In this document: positions 1-10,912 of the stretch, piece by piece
Position numbering within the stretch: position 1 is the stretch's first letter
Layout of the letters: each line of letters begins with the position of its first letter
Assembly: GCA_020726505.1 (NCBI GenBank)
Contig: JAHLEZ010000007.1
Span: 558,001 to 622,000 of the forward strand
Direction of reading: 5' to 3'
From: Leptodontidium sp. MPI-SDFR-AT-0119
Lineage: Eukaryota; Ascomycota; Leotiomycetes; Helotiales; Leptodontidiaceae
DNA length: 64,000 nt
Program-made: the position numbers and the translations under genes
The notes under the pieces: generated by a model
What the model was told of the DNA's origin: nothing
Seen by the model: only the letters and a program-made list of their open reading frames with translations
Databases searched by the model: none

Positions 1-2
1 AC

Positions 3-311
3 CTCCCCAACTTTAATCCGTTTGCACAGGGTAGTACACCGCCGAAGCATGGTGCCTCAGAGCCCCTGGACGATGAACCCTCGTACAAAAAGGTGAAGAA
101 GTCGACGGAGGATCTGTCGGACCAGATGTCGGAGCAGTTCGATGTATCTTTTGGGTACTTTAAAGCGGCAGCCATGGAATGCAAATCGGTGGACCCTCAA
201 GCATGCCTCAAAACTCTTGCAACCCTCACTGAGCATATGTGCAACACGATTAAGAGTCAGTCCCGCAACAAGGCCAACAAGAAGAGCAAGGCAGCGGCGC
301 CTGGTGTGTGA
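3..311 (+). CDS. C-terminal end of an unidentified protein (5' end outside window)
   Basis: An open frame enters from the left edge and runs without interruption to a TGA at 309-311, giving about 102 residues of a C-terminus. The visible part has a Pro/Gly/Ser stretch, a Lys-rich KKVKKS segment, a likely helical middle with three cysteines, and a basic tail (NKANKKSKAAAPGV) that could act as a nuclear localisation signal. A GTG at 93 is in frame but is internal, because the frame stays open upstream of it. I do not recognise the family. The exon count and N-terminus cannot be known from this window. Confidence 0.6.
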   Translation, partial: LPNFNPFAQGSTPPKHGASEPLDDEPSYKKVKKSTEDLSDQMSEQFDVSFGYFKAAAMECKSVDPQACLKTLATLTEHMCNTIKSQSRNKANKKSKAAAPGV

Positions 312-2413
312 GAATTAGAATGTAAGTGGCCCCTTCCCACATGTTCGAGAATGCTTACTTTAGAGAGATCTTCTATCTTTATCCCACACTCTCACTTCTA
401 TCACTAACCACCCACACTCGTTGTAACAAAAACCCTAGCCTGGTGATACCTCTATGTGGTGCTAGGGACTAGTAAACGCAAGTGCGCGATGCTAAGTAAC
501 CGTCCACTCTCTCAGACCCTCCTTGAATTTTGTTCTTTCACATCTAATTGCCTTATCGTTCTTTCGATTCTTGGTGTGTTCAGCCTAACATCAGATTCTG
601 GCCGGTTTATTTTCGATGGGGTTGTTTGAATTGAATGCTGATCGGGATTTCAGTGTGGCTACTTGCTGATGTAAAAGTGGGGAAAGTTCGTCGTCATAGT
701 CATGTATTGTAGTCAGTGTTTGAATGAAAAAGAAAAGAAATTTTTTTTCTCGGAGCCTCTTCGACTCATCATCTTCATGCCTGAACAGATCCAATTTCTC
801 ATCAATGTGGAGCGAACACAGAGATCAGCGCATACCAAGTGTCAAAACCATGGCCTGCGAGTTCTCACCTCCATTGGCAACAATTTTCTGTCAAGCTGGT
901 GCCACTACGAACAATGTCAATCCCTTCCAAGTTCCGCTCTCCTGCACCTCAGGCTCCTTTGTCTGCGTAGTGCATAATTTTGCAAGAGGAACAATATCAA
1001 GTAGTTGGTTCCTAAGGCAATCTAGAAAATTAATATTCCATGTACAATACATAGCCAAATTTTTCCCTAGGTAAAATTAGACCTCGTCCAGCACCTATCT
1101 CTCAGCAAACAAAACCATCCCTTACCTTTAGAGTACTAGATTACTAACACAGTTCAACATAATACGCGTGACGCAAACTTCAAATGTAAAATATTCAAAC
1201 CTCTCCACGAAGGACTCACAGAACCAAAGAGAGGCTCGATGTGATAAAGATGAGTTGGAAGTTTAGCAATTAGAGGAAGCTCAAATATGTAACATTTTAG
1301 GTGAGTGGCGCTCGCTTAATTTCGCGTGTGGGTTAGCCATGTTATAATTCCATGATGTCGGAGGACGGAGATAGATAAGTGATAGTTGGAAAGGCAGCCG
1401 ACAAATCAATTTCCATGTTATTTTAGGGCAATCCGGGAGCTGGTGTAATGTGTCCGCCAAATACAGAGTTAGCAGGTTTCGACACCACAATTATGATTTA
1501 GAAGATTCCTCCGAATACAGTGAAGATGACCGGGGGGCGTAGAACAAAACCCAAAATCAGATTACCTCTACGCTTCCCCCAAAGATGGTGGGTTATTGCA
1601 GGGTAGTTTAACAACTCCAAAACAAATTGTGCTACTTCAGGCGCATATTTTGCCAATGCAAAGGTTTCGTTGAAATGATGTGCATCTCTACGCAGACCAT
1701 ATCCTCTCCTAATAATAAGCCTCGACAAAGTATAATCTATCCAGCCTTCCACTTACGCACCAAAGGGATTTCTGTAGTTACGAACATGGTTTCAAAAGTC
1801 CGTGCGTTCAGGCTATTTTTTTGGTCGTTAGCGAGCACCTTTTAGGATTCCAAAACCCGGAGTCATTGCTATCACTTCAAAAGATCTAGGTCACTTATAG
1901 TATTTAAAGCTTTAAATTCTTAGCACAACGATTTAATTAGTCAAATATTTATTCTTTTAACTACGATTTCGCAATAACGAAAATCTCATTCCCGATTTCC
2001 TAGCAAAGTAGTCTGAACGCACAGACTTTTGAAACCATGTTCAAGAGAGATATAAGAGCGGGCTGAGGCCAGTCGCGGAACGAAGAGTAGGAATTAGTTC
2101 CCAGGTGGAATCATTGAACAATTCCCTAGAGAAAATTTAGCGTCGCGGTGGCTACCTAATGATTCGATGGTTAGCCTATTCGGAGCTACTAATTGGTTAA
2201 TTCCAAAATACTAGAGCTAAGGATTGTATCATGTGGTACTTACCTTACTTCCAGGTAGTGCTGACTGCATTTGGACTGGTTAATGAGTCATCGTCGTAGA
2301 TAGAATAAAAGCTCGCCATGTAACTCATTTAAATATATGCAACCTTTCACACCTCTTCACATAACACATTTCGTAATTTACTCTTTATCTCAGCTTCTTC
2401 GTCAACTGCGATA
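312..2413. other. Long intergenic region
   Basis: No convincing gene. Short open frames at 591-1074, 1281-1490 and 1498-1845 lack domain-like composition and overlap each other on both strands. The region holds the inverted-repeat element listed separately (1782-2042). An AT-rich TATA-like stretch (aaatatatg) at 2331-2339 lies about 75 bp before the next gene's ATG. Confidence 0.6.
1782..2042. repeat. Inverted-repeat element, MITE-like or foldback remnant
   Basis: The 34 nt at 1782-1815 (starting gaacatggtttcaaaagtc) recur as the reverse complement at 2009-2042, with about two to three mismatches. They enclose about 190 bp of AT-rich DNA with no coding potential. The arrangement resembles the terminal inverted repeats of a small non-autonomous DNA transposon. 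I could not find a clear target-site duplication directly outside the arms, so a foldback structure or an old decayed element is equally possible. Confidence 0.5.
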
Positions 2414-3946
2414 ATGACTTCCCACAATCTCGGACTTCTTGTGGCTTTCCCTGCCGAAATTCGAGCGGAGGTTTGGAGGAATTTGCGGCCCAGCACTCCA
2501 TCAACTTCTGGAAATACACCAAAACGAAAAGATACCCTTGGAATACTCCGAGCCTGCCGCCAATTGAACCATGAAATCATGCCATATCTTTACGACAAAG
2601 AGATCCTCAATATTCGTGTGGAGCCGATCTGGTCAAAATGCCTGGCTGTTGAAAACGAACATGGTGCCATATGGAGCATTGCTAACACTCGAGATCTACT
2701 GTACAATGCATTTCTTAATCTACCATACCGGAAACTGAAACTTCTGAGAGTCTCGATCAATGCTCCCGAGACTGGAAACCTGATCCAACTTATTAGTCTA
2801 TCTAATCATGTTCGGGATCTTGTCCATCTACTGGAGCAATCGAATGGACTCCCCAGCTTGGAAATTCATCTCCTGGACTCTCAAAGTCCGTCGGGGACAT
2901 GGGCCAAGGCCGATGGAACGCCAAAGAACACCGTAACTCGTGGCTTGGCTTGGAATACTGTTTCTTCCGATTACGAGACAGTGCTTTTGCCATTTTGTCG
3001 CTTAAGAGGCGTCCCTCAAGTCCATGTCCACGTTCCTGAGGACTTGACGAGCGAAGAGAATATGTTCAAAAACATAGAAAAGGTTTTGGAACGAACAAGT
3101 CTCTTCGGATCAGTCTTGGGTGATGAGAATTATTGGGACGACAACAATATCCAGGAGATGCTAGACGACAAATTCATCGACCTGGAGACCGAGCTGGATG
3201 AGTTACCTGGAGAAGACGCAAACATGATGCGACTGGAAAGATTCATGTTCTGGTACAACGACGATGGTATATCAGAGTATGTCAAGAAATGGGAGCGGAT
3301 CAGTCGCGAGCCTCACGCACAGGATTCGTTCTATACCTATGATGTAGGAGCTCGGCACGATTGGCTATTGACGCTCAATCCACTCTCGGCCGGCATGCAG
3401 AAGATGCGGCTCCAACTTGAAACCTCACCAAGCCACAGAAGATCGGAGTTCCCCCTCGGACACTCTTGGAGCCTGCCCGATTGTAAATCGTACTTCGACA
3501 ATTTATCCACAGCCAGACAAGATCCAGCTGTTCCTGAACAGGACCAGGAAGTTGAAATGAATCAGGATGAAGAGGCGGCGAGTAGGCTGAGAACGTGCTG
3601 GAGCCGAACGGCTTGGAAGGAATATCACAAGCTTGGAATCCCACCCCTGGTGAGATATGCAAATGATCTGGACTTCATGGTCATTCAAAGGGAAATGGAA
3701 GAAGCTTATCGCTTTCACCAAGACCCGATAATAGACTCCAAGACAATCTCGGACGGATATACACTGCCTCTAGGAGTGGAACAGGTCAAGTTACAGGTGA
3801 AATACATAGACTTTGAGGCCGGAGAAAGGACACGAGAAGCGCTTAAGAGTCTCATCGACAACATCCATGCGAACTGCTCTGACGGGACACACAGCAGGGG
3901 CTTGGGTTTGGGGGTTTGCAACCTGTGGGATAGGCACCAGTTGTAA
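2414..3946 (+). CDS. F-box/2EXR-like protein of unknown substrate (510 aa, single exon)
   Basis: An intronless frame of 510 codons ends in TAA. Residues about 10-60 contain FPAEIRAEVWRNL followed by ILRACRQLNHEIMPYLYDK. This is the common fungal pattern in which an F-box-like helix pair precedes an 'R-x-C-R-Q-x-N-x-E' stretch, as in F-box and 2EXR families. The rest (about 61-510) is a mixed alpha/beta, acidic-rich region I do not recognise. No signal peptide or membrane segment is visible. Proteins of this architecture are usually thought to be adaptors for ubiquitin ligases, but that role is inference here. The start is the first ATG after a TATA-like stretch. Confidence 0.75.
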   Translation: MTSHNLGLLVAFPAEIRAEVWRNLRPSTPSTSGNTPKRKDTLGILRACRQLNHEIMPYLYDKEILNIRVEPIWSKCLAVENEHGAIWSIANTRDLLYNAFLNLPYRKLKLLRVSINAPETGNLIQLISLSNHVRDLVHLLEQSNGLPSLEIHLLDSQSPSGTWAKADGTPKNTVTRGLAWNTVSSDYETVLLPFCRLRGVPQVHVHVPEDLTSEENMFKNIEKVLERTSLFGSVLGDENYWDDNNIQEMLDDKFIDLETELDELPGEDANMMRLERFMFWYNDDGISEYVKKWERISREPHAQDSFYTYDVGARHDWLLTLNPLSAGMQKMRLQLETSPSHRRSEFPLGHSWSLPDCKSYFDNLSTARQDPAVPEQDQEVEMNQDEEAASRLRTCWSRTAWKEYHKLGIPPLVRYANDLDFMVIQREMEEAYRFHQDPIIDSKTISDGYTLPLGVEQVKLQVKYIDFEAGERTREALKSLIDNIHANCSDGTHSRGLGLGVCNLWDRHQL

Positions 3947-5140
3947 TGTACCTCGCCACCCTGCGTATAACATTGATTTGCATAGAAAGGTACCATGAGC
4001 GCTTGATCGAACGTGATGACTCTCGAAGCATACAGAAAAGGATACAAGCATGAAGTGTAAAACTGGCTTTCGTGTCTTCTTGAACCTTAGATCGAGTCAT
4101 ATCTAAGTATACCGTATCATCCTGGTTTGCAGTCTGGGTCACCTGGTGTAGCCAGACCAATAAAAGCATTCACACATACAATGAAATTCTAGGTGAATAA
4201 CAGTTTGAAGTTTTGCACCTATAACGATTGGGGATTGACACAAAAATGCGATTTTGTCGTTTTGGCTTTGCTTGGATTCTATTCAAGCGGAGACATTAAC
4301 TGGAGATTGAGCATTGGTTATCGTCCGTCGTAGGATGCTGTCACTTCAGTTACTTTGTCCTTCAGGTTCCAGGAAAACGAAACTTCCAAACCTTACGTAC
4401 AACGTATTATGAAGCAGAGATATACTTAACAAGCCCTCAGAAAGGCGATGTAGGTACAAGATATGGTTTGCGCGAGGGAGGCTTCTTTCCAGGAAAAGCA
4501 TACGGTGATTGAGTCACTTGGTACGGAATGTTGAAACTGTGTGATTAATTATTTCCTTACAATCCTTACTGCATACGCTTTGTACTACAATCGAAGTTGT
4601 CAAATTTACAGAAAAGGACTTGCACTTGGGTACTTACTATGGGACGTACCTCCTCACGTCTTGTACAGTACATTAAGTGTCCATGAAAAACGCTGCTCTT
4701 GTATGTTCCTACTTAACGGCCTACCTACATATTACATTACTTACGTAGTTACCGACCCAAATCCTACAATTCAATGTTTTCGAAATACCAACGCCGTCCT
4801 CGTCTACTCCATACTCCATCATCGCGAGTCATTCGTCAAGTCATGTTCGGGGTCCAGACCAGCCGCCAAGTCCCAGAGAGGAAAATTACCCCGCCAGAAA
4901 ACCCACCAAGAGTCTCGGGCCATCATTACAGCGGACTACGGACAATTTAAGCCCAACACTCATCCACCTTCAGCCTTCTGATGTGTTATGTCATGCACCC
5001 AAGAATTCCGCTCGGTCAACGGGTAAAGTAGCGGCATAAAACCATAGCCCCCCATAAGTATTTTATTTTATTCAATTCAACCTTCTATGCTTCCTACATC
5101 CAGACATCTATCTCGCAACACTCTCGAAAAGATATTAAAT
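3947..5140. other. Intergenic region upstream of the aldo/keto reductase
   Basis: Nothing convincing. A 146-codon frame at 4541-4981 has the skewed Tyr/Leu/Ser content of translated AT-rich spacer and no motif. The last 100 bp contain an A/T-rich stretch (ccataagtattttatttta, 5054-5072) and a pyrimidine-rich leader that fit the promoter of the gene at 5141. Confidence 0.5.
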
Positions 5141-6285
5141 ATGGCAGACACAAAGTTTAAGCTCAATACTGGTGCTGAGATCCCGGCTTTGGGTCTGGGT
5201 ACCTGGCAGTCTGGGCCTGGTGAGGTCAAGAAGGCTGTCTCGTATGCGCTGTCTATTGGGTACAAGCACATTGACTGCGGTATGTATTTTATTCTTCGAT
5301 TTTACTGTCTTACATAGCGAAAGCTGATCAAATAAATCAGCCTACTGTTATGGCAACGAAGACGAGGTGGGCGAGGGTCTCAAGGAAGCATTCGCCAGTG
5401 GAGTGAAGCGTGAAGATATCTTCGTCACTACGAAACTATGGTCTACCTACCACTCCCGCGTCGAGCAGAACCTCGACATGAGTTTGAAGAGTCTGGGACT
5501 TGACTACGTCGATTTATACCTGATGCATTGGCCTGTTGCCATGAACCCAAATGGTACGAAATTACCCCGCCATCCCATACCCATCCCACTTTACCCCGCC
5601 AAGAATCCTAACATTCTAACATTTCGCATCTAGGTAACCACGAGAAGTTCCCCAAGCACCCAGACGGTTCCCGCGATCTCGTTACCGATTGGAAACACAC
5701 ACAGACATGGAAGGCGATGGAGAAGTTGGTTGCCACTGGCAAGGTCAAGGCTATTGGAGTTGCGAACTACTCCGTCAAATACCTCGAAGAGCTCCTTCCT
5801 GAAGCCACCATCGTACCAGCTGTCAACCAGATTGAGAATCACCCTTCTCTGCCACAACAAGAGATTGTCGATTTCTGCAAGGCCAAGGGAATCCACATCA
5901 CTGCATACAGTCCGTTGGGAAGCTCAGGTAGCCCGATGATGAAGGAGAAGCCTATTCTAGAGGTTGCAGAGAAGAGAGGTGTTACACCTGCGTCTGTTCT
6001 TCTCAGCTATCACAGTAAATGCTCCCAATTTTCCTTGTTTTTCTGTTTTTTTTTTTTGCCCTTCCAACCAGTTACTGATGAGATGTAGTCGCGAGAGAAA
6101 GCTCCGTCCTAGCAAAGTCAGTCAACCCCGAGAGGATAAAGGCAAACATGGATCTAGTCAAGCTGGACGCAGCCGACATGAAGATCCTCGACGATTACGC
6201 CATCGGACTCACCAAGTCTGGCAAGGTCGTCAGATATGTTTACCCTGCATTTGGAGTTGATTTCGGATTCCCCGATAAGTCTTAA
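5141..6285 (+). CDS. NADPH-dependent aldo/keto reductase (Gcy1/aldose-reductase type), 309 aa
   Basis: Four exons join in frame: 5141-5279, 5341-5553, 5634-6014 and 6089-6285. The AKR catalytic set is visible: Asp and Tyr in HIDCAYCYGNE (about residues 44-53), Lys in FVTTKLW (about 78) and His in LYLMHWPV (about 111). Further AKR signatures are [34 protein letters not shown], and the C-terminal [11 protein letters not shown], which is the cofactor-binding region. The length is normal for the family, with a cytosolic beta/alpha barrel and no targeting signal. Members reduce aldehydes or sugars such as glyceraldehyde, glycerol/dihydroxyacetone and L-arabinose; the substrate here cannot be chosen from sequence. 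The third intron carries a long T tract before its acceptor. Confidence 0.93.
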
Positions 6286-6754
6286 ATATGACCCATTTCC
6301 AAGATGAGTAGCGAATTCGAAGAAGAAAAAAGTACCCATAGACGAAAGACAGTTGCTTTAACAATCTTCACTCCATTTCCATCGGACTGTGAATATATTT
6401 CAGGATTTTGGTCTGCCAAATTTCAATCACTGGGAATTGTTTTCAGATCAAGTGATTCTGCGAAACTACCTAATCCCATTACCATCCTCCACATTATATC
6501 GAGGTAGTAGCAAGTTACCCTCCCTCTCCTCACTCTCTCTACAGACAAAAATGAAATAAAAAGCCACCCAGCACACACCCAAAAAAGCAACCCTGCTCAT
6601 CCACCAAGAATACAAATCCCCCTTTCTTTCCTTCATGCTTTCGCGTTGGTTTTTACAACTCAAAGAAATCCCCTCTCCTCCATCCATTTGGACCAAGTCC
6701 TCCGCTCCACACATCTCCTTGCGCTCGGGATACGCAACCCCCGAACCAGCAAGT
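6286..6754. other. Convergent spacer
   Basis: 3' untranslated regions of two convergent genes. No additional gene or repeat was seen. Confidence 0.5.
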
Positions 6755-7393
6755 CTACAAACTCGCCATCAACGCAGCAAGTCCGACAAGCGCACCAACA
6801 ACAACCTCAAGACTCATCCTGCCCGCCCCAGAAACCTGCTTCAGCGGCGTCGGCGTAGCAGTAGCGTTTCCAAGCGAGACACTCAATGTGCTCTTCGTGG
6901 GCGTTGGCACGGTGGTATTGGGATATCCCTTCGCGCTAGTAGTAGCTGGAACAGGAGGGAGGACATAAACACTCGTACTTGGTGTAGAAGTTGGTTTGGC
7001 CGGAGTTGGCGTACTAAGCGAGACGGATAGGGACGGAGATGTAATTGGGTACGGTGGAGGAGGAGGAGGGAGAGAGGTCGTTCCTGGTAGTGGGGGAGGT
7101 GCTGGGGTGGTGGTATGTCCTGGCACGGGGATAGTGAAGGAGTATGTCCATGAGGAGACGGGGAGCGGGATTATCTCTGTGGAGAGAGTGGTCCAGGGAG
7201 TCTTTGTGGGTGGGTGAGGATGCCATTTGGGGGTTGTGGTTGTGGTTGTGGTCTCGCGGGGTGTGGAGACGGGGATTGGCATTGGTGTTGGTTCGTCGTC
7301 GTCGCAGTTTGATGTGCTGGTCTTCCAGGGGATCCAGGTTGCGTTTACGACGGCGCTGCCGAGGAGGAGGAGAGCGAGGCTTGGAGCGAGCAT
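6755..7393 (-). CDS. GPI-anchored Ser/Thr/Pro-rich cell-surface protein (212 aa)
   Basis: The protein starts with a clear signal peptide (MLAPSLALLLLGSAVVNA, cleavage after about residue 18). The central region of about 160 residues is dominated by Pro, Thr and Ser, with runs such as TTTTTTTP and PPPPPPYP, which is typical of heavily O-mannosylated wall proteins. The C-terminus has a small-residue segment (SGAGRMS) followed by a hydrophobic tail (LEVVVGALVGLAALMASL), the usual GPI-attachment signal. There is no catalytic domain. The likely site is the plasma membrane or cell wall. The reading frame is a single exon; low complexity makes a function beyond a wall or adhesion role unknowable from sequence. 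Confidence 0.75.
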   Translation of the reverse strand: MLAPSLALLLLGSAVVNATWIPWKTSTSNCDDDEPTPMPIPVSTPRETTTTTTTPKWHPHPPTKTPWTTLSTEIIPLPVSSWTYSFTIPVPGHTTTPAPPPLPGTTSLPPPPPPYPITSPSLSVSLSTPTPAKPTSTPSTSVYVLPPVPATTSAKGYPNTTVPTPTKSTLSVSLGNATATPTPLKQVSGAGRMSLEVVVGALVGLAALMASL

Positions 7394-8706
7394 TTTTGGT
7401 AGTTGATGAAGTTGGTGGTAGTTTGTAGATGTTTACTTTGAGCTGATGTGAGAGGAAGCGAGCGAACCCAGATGGATGGAACGAAGGTATACAAAACGAA
7501 TGTAGTCAACCCCCCCACAAAAACGAATGTGCAAGTCCGGTGTCGAGAGAAGGAAGGAAGATCAACATAACACAGAATCTTGGAACGGGTCCAGATTCCA
7601 TTCTATATACGTGCGTCGCCCTCCCTGCCCAACTCCCACAAACAACACAACCATTACCATACCAGCTGTTGGTCTGACCATTCATCACCAACCCAATTCA
7701 TTCGCACAAACTATCTCGTCTCCGGGTAAATATAGCCATTCTCTTCATCTATCCTCCATCGCTCTTCTCATTGGAAAGCCGAATAGCCTCCATGAAGTAC
7801 CACTCAACATCACGTTTCGTTTTAAGTGGGCTGAACGAACACACATCTATATGCGCCGTGCCTGCATCTATAGCACGTTCCCGCATCGCCTTTATCCATC
7901 CAACCACCTTTCCTCCAACCCTGGATACATCCTGGGGGTTGATTTAAGACTCGGACCTGGAATCACTGTGTGTGTTTCTGCACGCATATAGCTCATGCGT
8001 AATGGGTGATGGAATGGGGTGATTGCAACGCATATTTTCCAGATTAGGTGCCTTGAGGGAATGGTTTTGCTGTATTTGGCCGTGGTTGATTTCGTCTCGG
8101 CCCTGTTTTTAGATCATCTGAAGATTTAAATGCGGTAATCTTGGTTGTTTGGCTAGTGGGATGACTTCCCCAGATTTTCGAGCTGCACGTTGCAGTGCAT
8201 AGGTGCTTGGCCGCAAACTGGTCCTGGAGGAGACCAAGGAATATTTGGAACATTGCTGAGTACGTAAATGAGTTCTTGGATAAGTTGAGGGTTTTTTTGG
8301 GGGGGTGGGGGTGAGGTTTTTGGATCGGAGCGGTGGAGTGAGTTTGGAATTCGTTGGGAGCCATAAGTGTGCTCGCTCTCGGCTTCAGAGCACCCTGGAC
8401 ATGAATGATAAACAGTGACGGTGAGCCAGTGCATGTATTTTGAATCGAGCTTACAGTTTTTCCTAGTTGTATCAAATCTAAATCTCAATATTCTATTTCG
8501 ACATCTTTGCAAGAATGCAATCAGAGCGAGTTGCAATCAACACAATAATAGTTGCTCTTTCTGCCCTAAGCCGCCGTACACAAACATAAATACCATCCAA
8601 GACTTGAAACCATATCACACACTAGTAAGGATCTCTAGCAGCAAATTTCACCACAGACTTCTCCCCGTCCTGAAACCCAATCACCACATTATTCATGTGG
8701 TGTTGG
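7394..8706. other. Intergenic region
   Basis: Promoter side of the GPI-protein gene and 3' side of the module gene. The open frames at 7527-7991, 8044-8536 and 8415-8816 overlap on opposite strands and have no recognisable composition. A short G-rich tract (ttttttgggggggtggggg) lies at 8292-8310. Confidence 0.45.
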
Positions 8707-10242
8707 TTAGGGCTGAACCGATCCTACTGGAGCATATTGAAAATCTGGCACGCGGTCCATTTTTGCTCTGCCTATCCCGAAGTATGGTCGCACTTGCCCG
8801 GGAATATGATTGCTGAAATCTAGGTCTTTGGTACAATCGCAACCTTTGAATTCATAATCGTATTCAGGGTCCTTTTGAGTTAGCTTCTCATGCAGAAGTG
8901 CGTGAACAAGATGAGCACTTACACCTTTACACTTTCCTTGGTCGTCCATCCCGCGACATTCACCACAGCGAAATTGTTCTTTCTCAACATCTGGCACTCT
9001 AACTCTTTACAGCTACACCCTTCATGTTCCCCTTTTGTACATTTACCATATATGCCAGCACAACCAGTGTCATCAGAAGATTCGGGTTGGTCAATTGTAC
9101 CTTCAGCTGGACAATCAGATCCAGGTGGTGATACGTATTTGATATCAGGAAGCTTGGCTAGCTTTGCTAAACCCTTCCCAAAATTCGGTCGCTTCAATCC
9201 TGGGATTTCGGTGCTCCAGTCTGGATCTCCCAGACATTCGCATCCCTGAAATTCATGTTCCCATTCGAGATCCTGGCAAGTCAGCTTAGGACTTGAAATC
9301 ACGCAGCCGTGAATACCTACGCCCTTAGACTTTCCCAAGTCATCCGACCCACCACAATCGCTGCATCGGAAGTGTTCCATCTCAAGATCCGGACAATCTA
9401 GCCCCCCAAAATCATCCAACCCATTGACATCACCCTCGACGGGGTCGGATTTAATTTGTGTTTTATTCTCGGTTTTTGGACCGGCACCATATTCGAAATC
9501 TGGTACGCGATTCATTTTGGCTATGCCTATGCCGAAGTATGGACGGATTTGTGGGAGTTTCCTGACTAAAATCAAGATCCTCGAGGCAAGGACACCCTTT
9601 GAATACGAAGTCGTATTCAGAATCCTTTCTATTTAGTATGTTGCATGAGTTTTCACAAACTGGAAGGAAAACATATACCGTTACAGTTACCCTCCTCATC
9701 TCTTCCTCCACACTGGCCGCAGCGAAACTGCTCCTTCTCAACATCCGGACATTCTGACTCCGCTTCTTCCTCAAGTTCTTCTTGCTCTTCTTGCTTTTTG
9801 GAGTCACTTTTAGCCTGTTCAGCTTCCGCTTCATCATCACATGTTGCGGCGAAGGCGGGTGCATATTCAAGCTGAGATAGTTTTACAAGTATAGCTAAAC
9901 CCTTCCCATAACCAAGTCGTTTCAATCTGACAGTGTGTTCGCTAAAATCTAGATCTCGACATATAAATTCTCTGAATTCATTGACGTACTTGGAGTCCTG
10001 TTGTTGTCCTCAGCATATAAATCCAATGACAGAGAAAGAATAAACCCTGCCCCTTTACACTTCAGTTCGTCATCAGCCCCACCGTATGCCTCGTCGGTAT
10101 TCCGTCGAGCTGTGATATGTTTGTTGCAAGAAATGACGCTAAAAATTGAAGCTGGTGCTCGATAGTTCTCCGATTTTGAATCGGAAATGAACATCTGCGT
10201 CCTTATGGGCTGAAAGTCTAGGATTACCACAAACGCGATCAT
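8707..10242 (-). pseudogene. Tandem-module cysteine-rich gene, frame-broken (four modules)
   Basis: The minus strand codes four related modules of about 70-80 residues. Each has a first half like CPDVEKEQFRCGQCGG with CKG, then a phase-0 intron, then a half like DPEYDYEFKGCDC, DLDFS, RPYFGIGRAKM, VPDFEY. Two introns are clean: 9242-9289 region (gtaggt..ttgccag) and 8878-8928 region (gtaagt..ctcaaaag with a gctaac branch site). Relative to its sisters, the second module has a frame break between DLDFSQETP and IRPYFGIG (near 9555-9570) and a damaged donor after GNCNG. A single base is missing at the start of the last module (tgc-cagatg where tgc-ccagat is expected, near 8994). The first module is degenerate. 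I see no clear signal peptide. I do not recognise the family; the ancestor was probably a secreted or metal-binding Cys-rich repeat protein, which is inference. Confidence 0.55.
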
Positions 10243-10912
10243 ACCAAGCGCAAGAGATTTGAAGTTGCTGTGAAGGGAAGCATCATGTCAATTGATATAT
10301 AAGCGATATTTCCCAAGGGCTAAGAGGACGAGCTGTTCTATATGTAAGAGGTACCACATGGCTTGTGTTGGTTAGGAAATCAGGATAGTCGTCTAGATTT
10401 GGACTCGAGTCCCTATGTGCAAGCAGCTCTGAGAAAGATCTAGTCACACTAACACACCGCCATTTCTTTGCTTCAGACAACTGGTCAAACTGATGCAGAG
10501 CATTGTTGGTAAAGGCGCAGAAAAAAGGGGTGAACAAACCCTTGTATTTTCCTCGTCGGTAACCAATCCCATCATGATGAGTTTCATTGGCCACCAACAG
10601 CCACAAAGCCCAACAAGCACAGAATCTTGGGATTTGGATAAGAATTCATGGGCATCATTCCTGGTCTGCCTAAGTTCATATTCGTTTGCATCGAATGGTT
10701 TGTTTACTTCTGGTGACGAAAGGGGTTCGGCTCCACAGATCACGAGCAGAATGTGGATCGTGTCACATGACGCAGCTTCAATTTTCATGACATTCGGCGA
10801 CCGGATTTTTCGGCATGTTGATGCCTAAACCCGACAACTGGGCTTCATCAATCGCTAGATTTCGATCGACTTGTCTTCGATTCAAAATAGCTGATAAAAC
10901 TCATATTCGAAT
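10243..10912. other. Spacer between module gene and PPTase gene
   Basis: Overlapping frames on both strands at 10283-10828 (up to 114 codons) show no known domain. The minus-strand one (10444-10788) could be a small hypothetical protein but nothing supports it. This segment should hold the PPTase promoter. Confidence 0.4.

Noticed and set aside
4541..4981. 146-codon plus-strand frame before the aldo/keto reductase
   Set aside because: Composition of translated AT-rich spacer, no motif, no splice context.
7527..7991. 154-codon plus-strand frame
   Set aside because: No domain or leader; overlaps promoter sequence of the GPI-protein gene.
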